From assembly GCF_039542305.1 (NCBI RefSeq), contig NZ_BAABHW010000004.1, positions 1 to 64,000 on the forward strand: a stretch of 64,000 nucleotides of DNA. The letters are read 5' to 3'. This DNA is from Roseibacterium beibuensis (GTDB taxonomy: Bacteria; Pseudomonadota; Alphaproteobacteria; Rhodobacterales; Rhodobacteraceae). The position numbers were made by a program, and so were the translations under genes. The notes beneath the pieces were generated by a model, which saw only the letters and a program-made list of their open reading frames with translations, made no database searches and was not told where the DNA came from. How positions within the stretch are numbered: position 1 is the first letter of the stretch; each line of letters opens with the position of its first letter. Of this stretch, positions 1 to 8,593 are shown piece by piece.

Positions 1-2
1 GA

Positions 3-83
3 GGCGATCTGTTCGTCGACGGCCTTGGCTCGAATGACTTCACGACCTACGGCGCGGAAGTGGGCCTCGCGCTAGAGTTCTGA
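3..83 (+). CDS. C-terminal end of an outer-membrane beta-barrel protein (partial)
   Basis: Only the last 26 codons lie in the window, and the gene begins before position 1. The peptide has alternating hydrophobic and polar residues and ends VGLALEF followed by TGA. A terminal phenylalanine after an amphipathic strand is the BAM-recognition signature of outer-membrane beta-barrels, as in autotransporter beta domains and porin-like proteins. The family cannot be named from so little sequence. A perfect inverted repeat follows 28 bp after the stop, and then the truncated transposase. Confidence 0.5.
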   Translation, partial: GDLFVDGLGSNDFTTYGAEVGLALEF

Positions 84-111
84 GTGCGCGGTTTTCTCCC
101 GGTGAATGAAT

Positions 112-146
112 GCTTGTCTCCAACCCTTTGAGAGTTGGAGACAAGC
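112..146. repeat. 13-bp perfect inverted repeat
   Basis: GCTTGTCTCCAAC at 112-124 and its exact reverse complement at 134-146 flank a 9-nt loop. The repeat sits between the end of the beta-barrel gene and the start of the truncated transposase frame. It could be a transcription terminator, although no T-run follows on either strand, or a structure left at the recombination point that removed the transposase 5' end. Confidence 0.6.
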
Positions 147-1340
147 AGCCGCACAAGCCAGGCGGGTATCCGGTCGGAACGTCGCCTCTGCGACGAGATC
201 CATCTGAACCTCGCCTATCGCTGGTTCTGTCGGCTGGGCCTGGAGGGGAAGGTCCCGGATCACTCGACCTTCTCGCGCTATCGCCATGGCAAGTTGCGCG
301 ACAGCAATCTGCTGCGACAGGTCTTCGAGGCCACGGTCGAGCGGTGCCTGAGGGAGGATTTGGTATCCGGCGAGGGTTTTGCCGTGGACGCCAGCCTGAT
401 CGCCGCTGACGCCAACAAGGCCCGATCAATCGCAGCCGAGGACTGGAGCCCTGAGGTCGCGCGCGAGGCTGGCAACCGCACGGCGCGGGAATACCTGGAG
501 ACACTCAACGATGCCGCCTTCGGAGCCGCATCTCCGGTCCAGCCGAAGTTCGTGGCCAAGTCCGACCCAGCGGCGCAATGGACCCGCGCCGAGGAGAGCC
601 GCCCCTATTTTGCCTATGCCACCAACTACCTGATCGACACGAAAAGCTCGGTGATCATGGATGTCGAAGCCACGAGAGCGATCCGTCAGGCGGAGGTCGG
701 AGCCTCGCGGACCATGCTAGACAGGACGGAGAAGCGGTTCGGCATTCGACCGGAATGGCTGGCGGCCGACACGGCATATGGCAACGCCGAGAACCTTGGA
801 TGGCTGGTTGAGCAGCGCAGCATCGTCCCCTTCTTTCCGGTGATCGACAAGTCGGAGCGGACCGATGGCACCTGGTCCAGATCCGACTTCGAATGGGACG
901 AGGCGAATGATCAATACATCTGCCCCGAAGTACACGCCCTCAAGCAATATCGCCGGAACTACTCCGATCCGAACCGGGGGCAGGACACCGGCGGGCGGAA
1001 GAAATATCGTGCCTTGAAGGCGACATGTCAGGCCTGTCCATCCAAGGACATCTGCTGCCCGAAAGCGGAGGCCCGATACGTCACCCGTGAACCCCACGAG
1101 GAAGCACGCGAGTTCGCCCGCGCATGCCGCAAGACAAAGGCCTACAAGGTATCCCGAGACAAGCGGAAGAAGGTGGAGATGCTCTTCGCCCACCTCAAGC
1201 GCATCCTCGGCCTGAACCGGCTACGCCTGCGCGGCCTCAATGGTGCGAAAGACGAATTCCTCCTCGCCGCCATCGCCCAGAATCTCCGAAAACTCGCGAA
1301 GTTGCGGCCTCAGTGCGCCAAACCGGAGGCTACGGCATGA
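135..1340 (+). pseudogene. IS1182-family transposase, N-terminally truncated
   Basis: The frame runs 401 codons from a TTG. Family-like sequence begins only at GIRSERRLCDEIHLNL (about residue 11). IS1182-type DDE transposases normally have about 80 more residues before this motif, carrying the DUF772-like N-terminal domain. DDE segments are visible: FAVDASL near residue 80, the WLAADTAYG block near residue 210 and the C-terminal KVEMLFAHLKRILGL helix with its glutamate. The central CQACPSKDICCP cysteine cluster is typical of the family. The first ten or so residues come from the hairpin junction and are not native. The protein is unlikely to be active. Confidence 0.75.
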
Positions 1341-1462
1341 GCTGAGCGACCAGATAAACGCCTCAAGGCGGCGCGACGGGCGATTGCCCGAACCTAACGG
1401 CGACACCCGAGCCTGAGGGCAGCCAAAAACGCGTTCTTGGGCGGACTTTTTCAACAGCATCC
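135..1462 (+). mobile_element. 5'-truncated IS1182-family insertion sequence
   Basis: The transposase body and a right end with GGACTTTTTCAACAGC (about 1444-1459) are present. That motif resembles the terminal inverted repeat of many IS1182/IS5-type elements. No matching left end is seen, and the transposase lacks roughly its first 80 residues, so the copy is a remnant that cannot move by itself. Confidence 0.6.
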
Positions 1463-1579
1463 GCCCTGAGTGTTTGGCCAACGCATGCTGCACTTTTTCA
1501 GGCCGTCGCCAAGGAACTGGAAGCGCACCTCCAGCGCTCCGGAAAGGCATAACCGAGGACGACCTCAAGATCTGATCCG
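1463..1579. other. Possible duplicated fragment of the neighbouring zinc-ribbon gene
   Basis: On the minus strand a short stretch near 1495-1535 would encode QFLGDGLKKC, which parallels QSLGGGLNNLC in the adjacent gene at 1580-1969. The similarity is short and the frame is broken. It may be the stump of a paralogue cut off by the insertion sequence. Confidence 0.25.
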
Positions 1580-1969
1580 CTACCTGCCCTTCCACGACTG
1601 CCTCAACTTCTTGCGGCATGCGCCGCAGAGGTTGTTCAGGCCGCCGCCAAGGGATTGGACACCTGGGCTTCGCCCGCCGCAGTCTTCGCACGTAAACATG
1701 GCGTCCCATTCGGCGTCGCGAAGACGATGCTGCACACGGTCGTTGCCGCCCCTGACATAGACCCGCAACTCGCCGAATTTTTCCTTCACCTGGAACACGG
1801 TGATGGTCAGGCCGTCTTCTTGCCGGATTTTCTCGAAGTCATCGAAAAGGCTCTTGAGAATGGGCAACCATCCGGGGCCACAGCAAACACCGAAGGCCTT
1901 CAGGTCCGTCGGCTCCGATCCAAGGAGCGCGGGGTGCTTTGCGAGGATGCCGTCATAGGTTCTGATCAT
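1580..1969 (-). CDS. Conserved hypothetical protein with C-terminal zinc-ribbon cysteines
   Basis: The 129-residue protein follows a pattern seen in a widespread family of small proteins of unknown function. A GWLPILKSLFDDFEK helix is followed by VKEKFGELRVYV near residue 60 and a paired-cysteine ribbon (CEDCGG near residue 96 and CGAC near residue 117) that probably binds zinc. The ATG at 1969 has a GGAAAG-like site upstream. Two copies of a TATGG/CCATA dyad lie 25-95 bp upstream and may be operators. It lies downstream of, and co-directional with, the AAA+ ATPase gene. Function is unknown. Confidence 0.6.
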   Translation of the reverse strand: MIRTYDGILAKHPALLGSEPTDLKAFGVCCGPGWLPILKSLFDDFEKIRQEDGLTITVFQVKEKFGELRVYVRGGNDRVQHRLRDAEWDAMFTCEDCGGRSPGVQSLGGGLNNLCGACRKKLRQSWKGR

Positions 1970-1993
1970 TCGTTCGTTCTTTCCAAGGTTGGG

Positions 1994-2063
1994 TATGGTG
2001 ATTTCGCCATATGCGCGAGGAGTGCCCCCTTGGCCGGGCCGTTTTATGGTCTTTTCGCCATAT
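1994..2063. promoter_or_regulatory. Two direct copies of a dyad, possible operator
   Basis: TATGGTGATTTCGCCATAT (1994-2012) and a near copy, TATGG with CTTTTCG spacing then CCATAT (2045-2063), are 51 bp apart. Each copy is itself an inverted repeat with 5-bp arms. They lie just upstream of the start codon at 1969, where a repressor would bind. The spacing of about five helical turns would allow two dimers on one face. No regulator is identified. Confidence 0.35.
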
Positions 2064-2122
2064 TGGTCGGCCCGATGACGCTATAGACGGAGCACTGAAT
2101 CCGCAGGTTCCGTGGTCTGCCG

Positions 2123-3289
2123 TCAGTGCAGCACCGGCTTGTGTTGAAGCGTCTCGGCGCGCTCGAGCAGCCGAATGACATCGCGTAGGCTGAAGCGTCG
2201 GCGGGCCATCGCGGGACCGCGGAGAACGGCCTCGGCTACGGCGTCGATTGCAGCTTGGTCCAAGCCCATCACCACGCCCTGCCGTCGCGCAAAACGAACA
2301 AGGTCGTCCGCCGTCACGTCGGGCAAGTCGATCACCTGGCAGCGGTTCAGAACAGCTGGTTCGATCGTCGCGGTCTGGTTCGACGTCAGCACCCACGAGA
2401 TCCGCGACATGTCGAAGGGCAGCCGATACATCGGGCATTCCCAATGTTTCGCCGTGGCCGGCTCAAGCAGGGACAGCAGCGCATCGGAGAACGAGAAGCG
2501 GGTGCCCTTGCCCGATGTCGCTGACCCAGCCTTGCACAGCTCGTCCACGACACAGAGTGGGTTGATCAGCCGGCGTTGCAGGATGACCTCGAGCGGCCGC
2601 CCAGCCTGTGCGCTCCCCCAGCCCCTCTCGAGGCCGGTCAACGCGAAGCCTGCGGCGCTCTTCGAGGCGTCGATCTCGATAGAGGGCATGGACAGCCGCT
2701 TGGCCAGGCGGCGGGCCCAGGCGGATTTGCCGATGCCCCACGGGCCGTTCAGGATGACGGGCCGCAAGACGATCGGCTCGCCAAGGCGCGCAGCCCGGCG
2801 CAGTGCATGCCAGGCATGTTCGGTGGCGGGACCCATCCAAGGCATCTCATCGTGAAGCGCGGCGGCGATCTCGTCGGCCCAGTGTTCATCTTCGGGCATA
2901 ACGGCCGGCAGCCCGTCCTGGATGGGTTTGAGCTTTTCCGCCTCTTCCTTGCGCAGATCTGCGAAGGGGTCGAGCGGGACGGTCTTGCCATGGGCGAGGC
3001 GTTTCGCGCGGCGCGCGATCCGCTCCTCATCGCGCATCCGTGGCAAGATCTCGCTGGCATGAAGCGGGGGGAAAGGATGGCTGAAAGCGGCTTGCTCGTC
3101 CGATGCGCCACGCGTTTCCTTGAGAGCCGTTCTGGCATCGAGAACCTTCTGGAGATCCTCCTGGCTCGGCGGCGTAAAGCAAAGCTTCTGAAGGTGGCGG
3201 GTGAACCGCGCGATGAGCTCTTTCTCATCGTATTTCGGCTTGGTGGCCTGCTCGGCGAGCAGGAAGGGATAGAGGTCTTTGGTCGACAT
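2123..3289 (-). CDS. AAA+ family ATPase
   Basis: The protein has 388 residues. The C-terminal two thirds is an AAA+ module: Walker A GPWGIGKSA near residue 185, Walker B LCVVDEL near residue 246, sensor-1-like WVLTSNQT near residue 302 and a sensor-2 region with ARRRFSLRDV near the C-terminus. The fold order resembles Lon/MoxR-type or clamp-loader-like ATPases. The N-terminal 120 residues are helical and charged with no recognised domain. No protease motif is present, so it is probably a remodelling ATPase. It is transcribed toward the zinc-ribbon gene, but a 150-bp gap with possible operators separates them, so one transcript is not assured. The substrate is unknown. Confidence 0.7.
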   Translation of the reverse strand: MSTKDLYPFLLAEQATKPKYDEKELIARFTRHLQKLCFTPPSQEDLQKVLDARTALKETRGASDEQAAFSHPFPPLHASEILPRMRDEERIARRAKRLAHGKTVPLDPFADLRKEEAEKLKPIQDGLPAVMPEDEHWADEIAAALHDEMPWMGPATEHAWHALRRAARLGEPIVLRPVILNGPWGIGKSAWARRLAKRLSMPSIEIDASKSAAGFALTGLERGWGSAQAGRPLEVILQRRLINPLCVVDELCKAGSATSGKGTRFSFSDALLSLLEPATAKHWECPMYRLPFDMSRISWVLTSNQTATIEPAVLNRCQVIDLPDVTADDLVRFARRQGVVMGLDQAAIDAVAEAVLRGPAMARRRFSLRDVIRLLERAETLQHKPVLH

Positions 3290-3947
3290 GCGCTGACTCC
3301 ACGGATGGAGGGAGACAGGGATCGGCCGCGATGTGGGGAAAGATCAGGAACGCACGCAAAGGCCGATCCCGGCGAAAGGCCGGGTCAGCTGCGTATGAAG
3401 TGGGCGGACATCCTGAACATGGGTCGCAAGATGACGAGGCGATGCGCTGGGGTCAAGTCGAGAGGTTGATCGACGCGTGCTCGCGTTATGAAGCAGAACG
3501 ACGGCCCCGCAAGACGCTTGTGGACACCTTCATCGTCGTTCTCAGGCTGCTCAGTCAAAGCCTTCGATAAGGCGGCAAAGTTGGTTCCTAGACGCTCTTT
3601 TAGAATCGTGGATTTATCAATTCGGCGGTGTCTCCGGCTCGGCTACACGCGTTTCCGGCCCCCCGAAAGCACACTCGGCCAACCACCATACGCGTCACGC
3701 TGGGAGAACTTCGCTCTGCCTTGCCGGAGCGGCAGGCGGGCAGCTCATGCCCCTCAATTGGTGATTTCGCATGGCGGGAAAACCTAGGACAGTGGGGATT
3801 CCTCTGGCCGCCTACTATTTTCCCTGTCTTAGCAAAGCCTTAGTTGACTTCTGGCCGGGAAGGGCGAAAAATCCTTGACAGGGTGTGCATCAAAAACAGC
3901 CGTTTTGTGCATACATATGCCCCATCTACATCTACAGCTTATAATTC
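3290..3947. other. Intergenic stretch with no supported gene
   Basis: Short open frames exist on both strands, but none has convincing codon use, family similarity or a good ribosome binding site. A weak hairpin (AAAAC with GTTTT arms near 3894-3907) lies downstream of the tRNA 3' half on the minus strand and could be the original tRNA terminator. Confidence 0.5.
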
Positions 3948-3994
3948 TGGCGACCCCTCCAGGACTCGAACCCGGAACCTGCTGATTAGAAGTC
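3948..3994 (-). pseudogene. 3' half of host tRNA-Arg(UCU), separated by integration
   Basis: On the minus strand this reads from the anticodon loop (GACTTCTAA) through the anticodon-stem 3' side TCAGC, the T-arm CCGGG-TTCGAGT-CCTGG and the acceptor AGGGGTC-G-CCA. It lacks the D-arm and the 5' acceptor strand. Those are at 17,471-17,509. The 38 nt to the left of the core plus the 39 nt on the right give exactly 77 nt, and acceptor, anticodon and T stems all pair. This is therefore a split host gene rather than a chance fragment. Confidence 0.9.
3986..3994. other. Left attachment core (attL)
   Basis: TTAGAAGTC equals the tRNA-Arg anticodon loop plus the two last stem bases on the minus strand (GACTTCTAA). 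Identity with the right copy stops at both sides of these 9 bp. The 7-nt anticodon loop CTTCTAA matches the usual 7-bp overlap region of lambda-type recombinases. The integrase starts 162 bp away. Confidence 0.8.
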
Positions 3995-4155
3995 GGTGGA
4001 CTGTAACCTTTTCCAACCCGCACGTCCACCCTAAACACTAGCGTTATCAGGCATTTGGAGGTACCTTCCCCTAGGCTGCCCGCTCCCGCCCGATCCTCAC
4101 CCGGTTCGCTTACGGTTCGCAGGCGAGTCGTCATACGGTTCGGAAGGAGCATGGG

Positions 4156-5370
4156 ATGCCAGAGAGGCTTACAGAGGCGCGAATCAGGGCGCTGGCTTTT
4201 GAGGGAAAGCCCGCCGTGGTGCGGGACGCGAAGGTGACTGGGCTCCTCGTTGCGGTGAACAAGACCAGCAAATCCTACAAGGTGCAGCGCGACCTCTGGC
4301 AGGGCCCACGCGGGCGGCGGGTGCTGGTCAAGACCGTCCGCCACACCCTCGGGGGCACCGAGGAGATGACGCTGGACGACGCCCGCAGCCGTGCGCTCGC
4401 GGTGCTGGACCAGATCAAGCGTGGCATCGACCCCAACGCACCGCCGCCGGACGCCTCCGAGGACGCGGGCGCATGGACGGTGCGGCAGATGTTTGAAGAG
4501 TATGGCGCGGACATGCTGGCCCGGGGCTGTGTCGAGCGGTCTGTGACCGACATGATGGAGCGGCTGGACCGCTACCTGCCCAAGTGGGCGGCGCTCCCCA
4601 TAACAGAGGTGAAGCGCAGCGCCGCCCGCGAGGAGCACCGCCGGATCACCGACAAGCACGGGGCCACGACCGCGAACAAGGCCATGCGCGACTTCCGCGC
4701 CGCATACAACTTCGCCCTCAAGGTGGTTGACGACCCGGACGCCCTCCCGGGCAACCCGGTGGCGGCGGTCACGTTCAACAAGGAGCGGGCCAGCAACCGG
4801 GTGATAATGCCCGAGGACCTCGCGGACTGGTGGGCGCGTGTGCAGGCGCTGCCCAACCCGCTGCGGCGCGAAATGCATTTGCTCGGGCTGCTGTCGGGCC
4901 TCCGCCCCGGGACCCTCGTGAGCATCCGCCGCGAGTGGGTGCGCCTGGGCGATGCGGCAATCTCCATCCCCCGGATGAAGTCGGGCCGCTCCTTCGACCT
5001 GCCCCTGTCTGGGCACATGGTGGAGGTGGTGGGCCACGCAATGGCGGCGGGTGACGTGCTGTTCCCCGGTGCGCCGTGGCTGTTTCCGTCCCGGTCCAGC
5101 AAGACGGGCGAGGTGATCGCAACGCAGGTCTGGAAAGAGAAGGCCCTGCCCAGCGAGACAGGCCACATCCTCCGGCACACCTACCGCACCGTTGCCCAGC
5201 GCACAGGCATCGACCGGGTGAACGCCCGGCTCCTGCTGGACCACACCGTGCCGGGGATAGATGGCGTCTACATCCACGAGCGGGCGCTGTTCGACACGCT
5301 GCTTGCGGAGCAGGAGCGCATGACGGCTGAGATCCTCGCCCTGCTTGAGCCCGACACAACAAAGGATTGA
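4156..5370 (+). CDS. int: Tyrosine recombinase (integrase) of the element
   Basis: The 404-residue integrase has a DUF4102-like N-terminal arm-binding region (residues 1-100), a SAM-like core-binding domain (about 105-200) and the catalytic domain. The catalytic set is visible: Arg in LSGLRPGTL (about residue 248), Lys in the PRMKSGRSF beta-hairpin, HILRH (about 337-341), a second His in LLLDH and the nucleophile Tyr in GVYIHE (about 372). It should carry out site-specific integration and excision at the anticodon-loop core 160 bp to its left. Start ATG 4156 follows CGGAAGGAGC, a strong Shine-Dalgarno site. The gene has the very high GC of the element backbone. Confidence 0.93.
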   Translation: MPERLTEARIRALAFEGKPAVVRDAKVTGLLVAVNKTSKSYKVQRDLWQGPRGRRVLVKTVRHTLGGTEEMTLDDARSRALAVLDQIKRGIDPNAPPPDASEDAGAWTVRQMFEEYGADMLARGCVERSVTDMMERLDRYLPKWAALPITEVKRSAAREEHRRITDKHGATTANKAMRDFRAAYNFALKVVDDPDALPGNPVAAVTFNKERASNRVIMPEDLADWWARVQALPNPLRREMHLLGLLSGLRPGTLVSIRREWVRLGDAAISIPRMKSGRSFDLPLSGHMVEVVGHAMAAGDVLFPGAPWLFPSRSSKTGEVIATQVWKEKALPSETGHILRHTYRTVAQRTGIDRVNARLLLDHTVPGIDGVYIHERALFDTLLAEQERMTAEILALLEPDTTKD

Positions 5371-5576
5371 GGGCTGGAAAGGGAAAACTAGGGTTTCCCA
5401 AGGGGTGTCCGAGCGGGTAAGTTAGGGACCACGAGACTAGGAAACCGCGTTGGCCCACCGGGACGTGCCACATGCGGGGAGCGCCCCATGCGGGGGGCGC
5501 GGGGCAACCCGGAGTTTGGCCCTGTCACCTGACCGACCGCCTGTCACAGCAGGGCGGTCTGGATTGGTGACACAAC
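5371..5576. promoter_or_regulatory. Leader region before the alpA-like gene
   Basis: The region holds an inverted repeat GACCGCC (5535-5541) / GGCGGTC (5553-5559) and three copies of TGTCAC/GTGACA, two direct and one inverted, within the last 60 bp before the start codon. A doubled CATGCGGGG motif lies near 5473-5495. Such clustering fits an operator or excision-regulator site that controls the alpA-primase operon. No regulator is shown to bind here. Confidence 0.35.
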
Positions 5577-5828
5577 ATGGACCAACAGACCATTGATGCC
5601 GTTGCAGAGGCCGTCGCAGAGCGGCTCCTGCGTGAATTGCCGCGTGGGCGGCTCCCCATGACGCCGGAATACCTGACTGCCGAACAGGTGGCCCAGATGA
5701 CCGGCTTCTCCACCAAGTCGCTGGAGGCATACCGTGCCAAGCGACAGGGTCCGCCCTTCCTGAAGGTTGGGCACAGCGTCCGCTACCGCGCCGATGACGT
5801 GCGCGTGTGGATGGAGGCAGGCGAATGA
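5577..5828 (+). CDS. AlpA/excisionase-like helix-turn-helix protein
   Basis: The 83-residue protein carries a MerR-like HTH_17 domain. LTAEQVAQMTGFSTKSLEAYRAKRQGPPFLKVGHSVRYRADDV at residues 33-75 has the family order: helix 1, recognition helix, the PPF.K.G..VRY wing and the DV.W end. Members act as excisionases for tyrosine recombinases or as AlpA-type activators of satellite genes. The stop codon overlaps the start of the primase gene (ATGA), so the two genes are translationally coupled. Its place between integrase and primase is the same as in P4-like and PICI elements. Confidence 0.85.
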   Translation: MDQQTIDAVAEAVAERLLRELPRGRLPMTPEYLTAEQVAQMTGFSTKSLEAYRAKRQGPPFLKVGHSVRYRADDVRVWMEAGE

Positions 5829-8593
5829 GCGGGGCGGAGAAGAAGGCCCCCGGCGCTGGGACTGGCACCGGGGGCAAGGGGGAGCATGAAGATCACAACC
5901 CAAACATCATCCCCGAGAGTATAGCGGACGCGCCCACCGGAGCCGACCAGAAAGACTTGTTGCCGGACACCGGCGCATCGGTCGCGTTCATGCGCAACTT
6001 CTGCGGGGATGGGCCGCGCGTCCTGACCTCCATCGTCCCGGACGGGGGCCGCACCACTACTGCGACCTTCGCCGCGAGTGAGGACGACAAGATGGCCGCA
6101 TGGATTGACGAGCGGCAGGGCGTCCAGAACATCTACTTCACCGTCAACGCGGTCTATGGGCCGGTGACGAGCAAGCCCAACAAGGGCGCGGTGTCCGCGA
6201 TCCGGGCGCTGCATGTGGACGTGGACCCGAGGCCGGGCGAGGACTTCGACACCGAGCGGGTGCGGGCGGAGCGCGTCCTGCGGGCCTACGACCCCAAGCC
6301 CACGGTGATCGTGGACAGCGGCGGCGGCTTCCAAGGCTTCTGGCTGCTGGACGAGGAGCGGACCGTTGGCGGCTCTGCCGAGCTGGCGCAACTGGTGGGC
6401 AACAAGGAGCGCACCGATGCCGAGCGGGCGGAGGTCGATGCCCACCACGCCCGGCTCTGGGATGCGGTGGAGGGGCGCAACCTCACGGTTGAGGTCGCGC
6501 TACAGGGTGACAGTTGCCACAATGCCGACCGCATCATGCGCCTGCCCGGGACCGTGAACGTCCCCGGGGAGAAGAAGCGCAAGAAGGGCCGGACGGCGCG
6601 GGTGGCGAGTGTCGTCGCGGCGGACTGGACGCGCCGCCACCGGCTTGAGGACTTCCCGCCTGCGCCCAAGGCAGCAGGCGGCGCGGCCAAGCGGCTGGCG
6701 GCGAAGGGGGGCCGGGCCTCGCCCCGGGTCAGCCTGTCGAAGGACCTGCCCGACCTGATGGGCGCAGACGATGAGCGGCTGCTGGACCCGAGCGACCTTG
6801 AGCGGACGATCATCATGCACGGGCTGCCGCCTGACGAGCCCGGGCGCTTCCCGTCCCGGTCAGAGGCGATGTTCCATGTCCTGTGCGCCCGCATCCGCGC
6901 AGGCGTCCCCGACGATGTGCTGGCGGGGATGCTTCTGGACCCCGAGCTGGGCATCAGCGCGCACGTCCTAGAACAGGACCGGCCCCGCAACTATGCCCAG
7001 AGGCAGATCCAGCGGGCTCATGACGATGTAGCCGCTGGCGGTGACGGGGAAGGCGGCGGAAACGCGGACACGCGCCCCGAGGTCATGGTGGACAACAACC
7101 GGCTGCACCTGATGCTTGACCGGGCGGAGGACGCACTGCTGGCTTCGGCGCTCCCCCTCTACCAGAGCGCTGGCGTGGTGGTCACTCCCGTTCGCCGCCA
7201 CGGCAGAGCGCTCCGCCTTCGCTGCGTCACCGCAACGGCGATGCGCGAATACATGACCCGTGCGGCCAACTTCTACTCTCCAAGCCGAGACAAGGAAGGC
7301 AACGAGTTCAAAAAGCCCGCCTCACCGCCAGACGGTTTCACGGGGTCATACGTCGCCCGGGCTGACGTAGGCACTTGTCGACTGCCCGTCTGTCACGGCC
7401 TGGTCGGGCACCCGACGATCCGCGCTGACGGCTCGCTCATCTGGGCGGAGGGCTTCGACGCTGACACCGGCCTGATCTTGGACCACGGTGGCGTGGAGTT
7501 CCCCCCCGTGCCGGACAACCCGACGCAGCAGGAGGCGCTGGCAGCGCTGGCGAAGCTCAAGCAGGTCATCAAGGACTTCCCCTACACGGATGAGGCATCG
7601 CGCTCAGTGGCCCTGTCCGCGATGCTGACGGCGGTGTGCCGCCGGTCCCTAGACTTCGCCCCCGTCCATGCGTTCAACGCACCCTCGCCTGAGACGGGCA
7701 AGAGCCTGTTGAGCGACATACCGTCGATGATGACCACCGGGCAGCCTGCCGCAAAGCACGTGCAGGACAGGAACCCGGAGGAGGACAAGAAAACGCTGCT
7801 GGGCGTCCTGCTACAGGGCGACCCGGTGCTGGTGGTAGACAACGTGGACCGACCCATTGAGGGCGCGGTGTGGTGCGCAATCCTGACCTCGCCCGAGTGG
7901 GAGGCAAGGGGGCTGGGCGCCAACGACCAGTATAGGGTGCTGACCAACGTCCTGTTCATCTTCAACGGCAACAACATCGAGTTCCGGGGGGACATGGCGA
8001 CTCGAGCCGTCATGGCGACGATTGACGCCGGGGTGGAGGAGCCCGCCGCGCGAACCTTCGACGTGGACCTGCGCGAGGACGTGCCCAAGCGGCGGGGCGA
8101 GCTGGTGAGCGCCGCGCTGACGGTCCTGCGCGCACACGCCGTGGCTGGCTTCCCGGGGGCGAGGCGCGACACCCGCTTCCCCGGCTGGTCGCGCCTCGTG
8201 CGGGGGGCGCTGATCTGGCTGGGAGAGCCCGACCCATGGGATACCCGCCATGCAGTGCGCGGGGGTGACTCAGCGCGTGACGAGGCCGTGCGCCTCGTGG
8301 ACGCCCTAGAGGCCAACTTCGGGCGCGAAACCTTCTCTGCCCGCGACGTGTGCCGGGAGGGCGGGGTCAGCTGGGCGGACAACGCCATCGACGCGCAGAC
8401 GGCCCTCGCCGCCGCGCTGGCTGAGCGGCTGCCGTCCGTCATGGACGCGCGGGGCGCGCCGAGCGCCCTGAAGGTCGGCCACACGCTCAAGCGGATGCGT
8501 GGCCGGATCATCGGCGGGCGCGCCATCGTCCTTGACGGGCACGACAAGCTCCGGGGCAACCTGTTCAGGGTAGAAGCCGCCGGAGATGTCTAG
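5825..8593 (+). CDS. Primase-helicase replication protein
   Basis: The protein has 922 residues from ATG 5825. An in-frame ATG 18 bp upstream is less likely because 5825 forms an ATGA overlap with alpA. An archaeo-eukaryotic primase domain is recognised by HVDVDP (metal-binding Asp 132 and 134), VDSGGGFQGFW (165-173) and RIMRLPGTVNVPGEKK, the RepB-primase pattern. A helicase-like domain follows with a degenerate Walker A, APSPETGKSLL (about 618-628), and Walker B DPVLVVDNVD (about 665-674). A C-terminal winged-helix-like part may bind the origin. The iteron array begins in the last codons. It is comparable in layout to P4 alpha and should prime and unwind the element's origin. Confidence 0.85.
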   Translation: MSGAEKKAPGAGTGTGGKGEHEDHNPNIIPESIADAPTGADQKDLLPDTGASVAFMRNFCGDGPRVLTSIVPDGGRTTTATFAASEDDKMAAWIDERQGVQNIYFTVNAVYGPVTSKPNKGAVSAIRALHVDVDPRPGEDFDTERVRAERVLRAYDPKPTVIVDSGGGFQGFWLLDEERTVGGSAELAQLVGNKERTDAERAEVDAHHARLWDAVEGRNLTVEVALQGDSCHNADRIMRLPGTVNVPGEKKRKKGRTARVASVVAADWTRRHRLEDFPPAPKAAGGAAKRLAAKGGRASPRVSLSKDLPDLMGADDERLLDPSDLERTIIMHGLPPDEPGRFPSRSEAMFHVLCARIRAGVPDDVLAGMLLDPELGISAHVLEQDRPRNYAQRQIQRAHDDVAAGGDGEGGGNADTRPEVMVDNNRLHLMLDRAEDALLASALPLYQSAGVVVTPVRRHGRALRLRCVTATAMREYMTRAANFYSPSRDKEGNEFKKPASPPDGFTGSYVARADVGTCRLPVCHGLVGHPTIRADGSLIWAEGFDADTGLILDHGGVEFPPVPDNPTQQEALAALAKLKQVIKDFPYTDEASRSVALSAMLTAVCRRSLDFAPVHAFNAPSPETGKSLLSDIPSMMTTGQPAAKHVQDRNPEEDKKTLLGVLLQGDPVLVVDNVDRPIEGAVWCAILTSPEWEARGLGANDQYRVLTNVLFIFNGNNIEFRGDMATRAVMATIDAGVEEPAARTFDVDLREDVPKRRGELVSAALTVLRAHAVAGFPGARRDTRFPGWSRLVRGALIWLGEPDPWDTRHAVRGGDSARDEAVRLVDALEANFGRETFSARDVCREGGVSWADNAIDAQTALAAALAERLPSVMDARGAPSALKVGHTLKRMRGRIIGGRAIVLDGHDKLRGNLFRVEAAGDV

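Noticed and set aside
3331..3787. Small plus-strand genes upstream of the tRNA fragment
   Set aside because: Overlapping short frames in several phases with no ribosome sites or motifs.
3829..5277. A 482-codon minus-strand frame over the integrase
   Set aside because: It covers the integrase, which carries all catalytic residues, and the tRNA fragment; the product has no recognised features.
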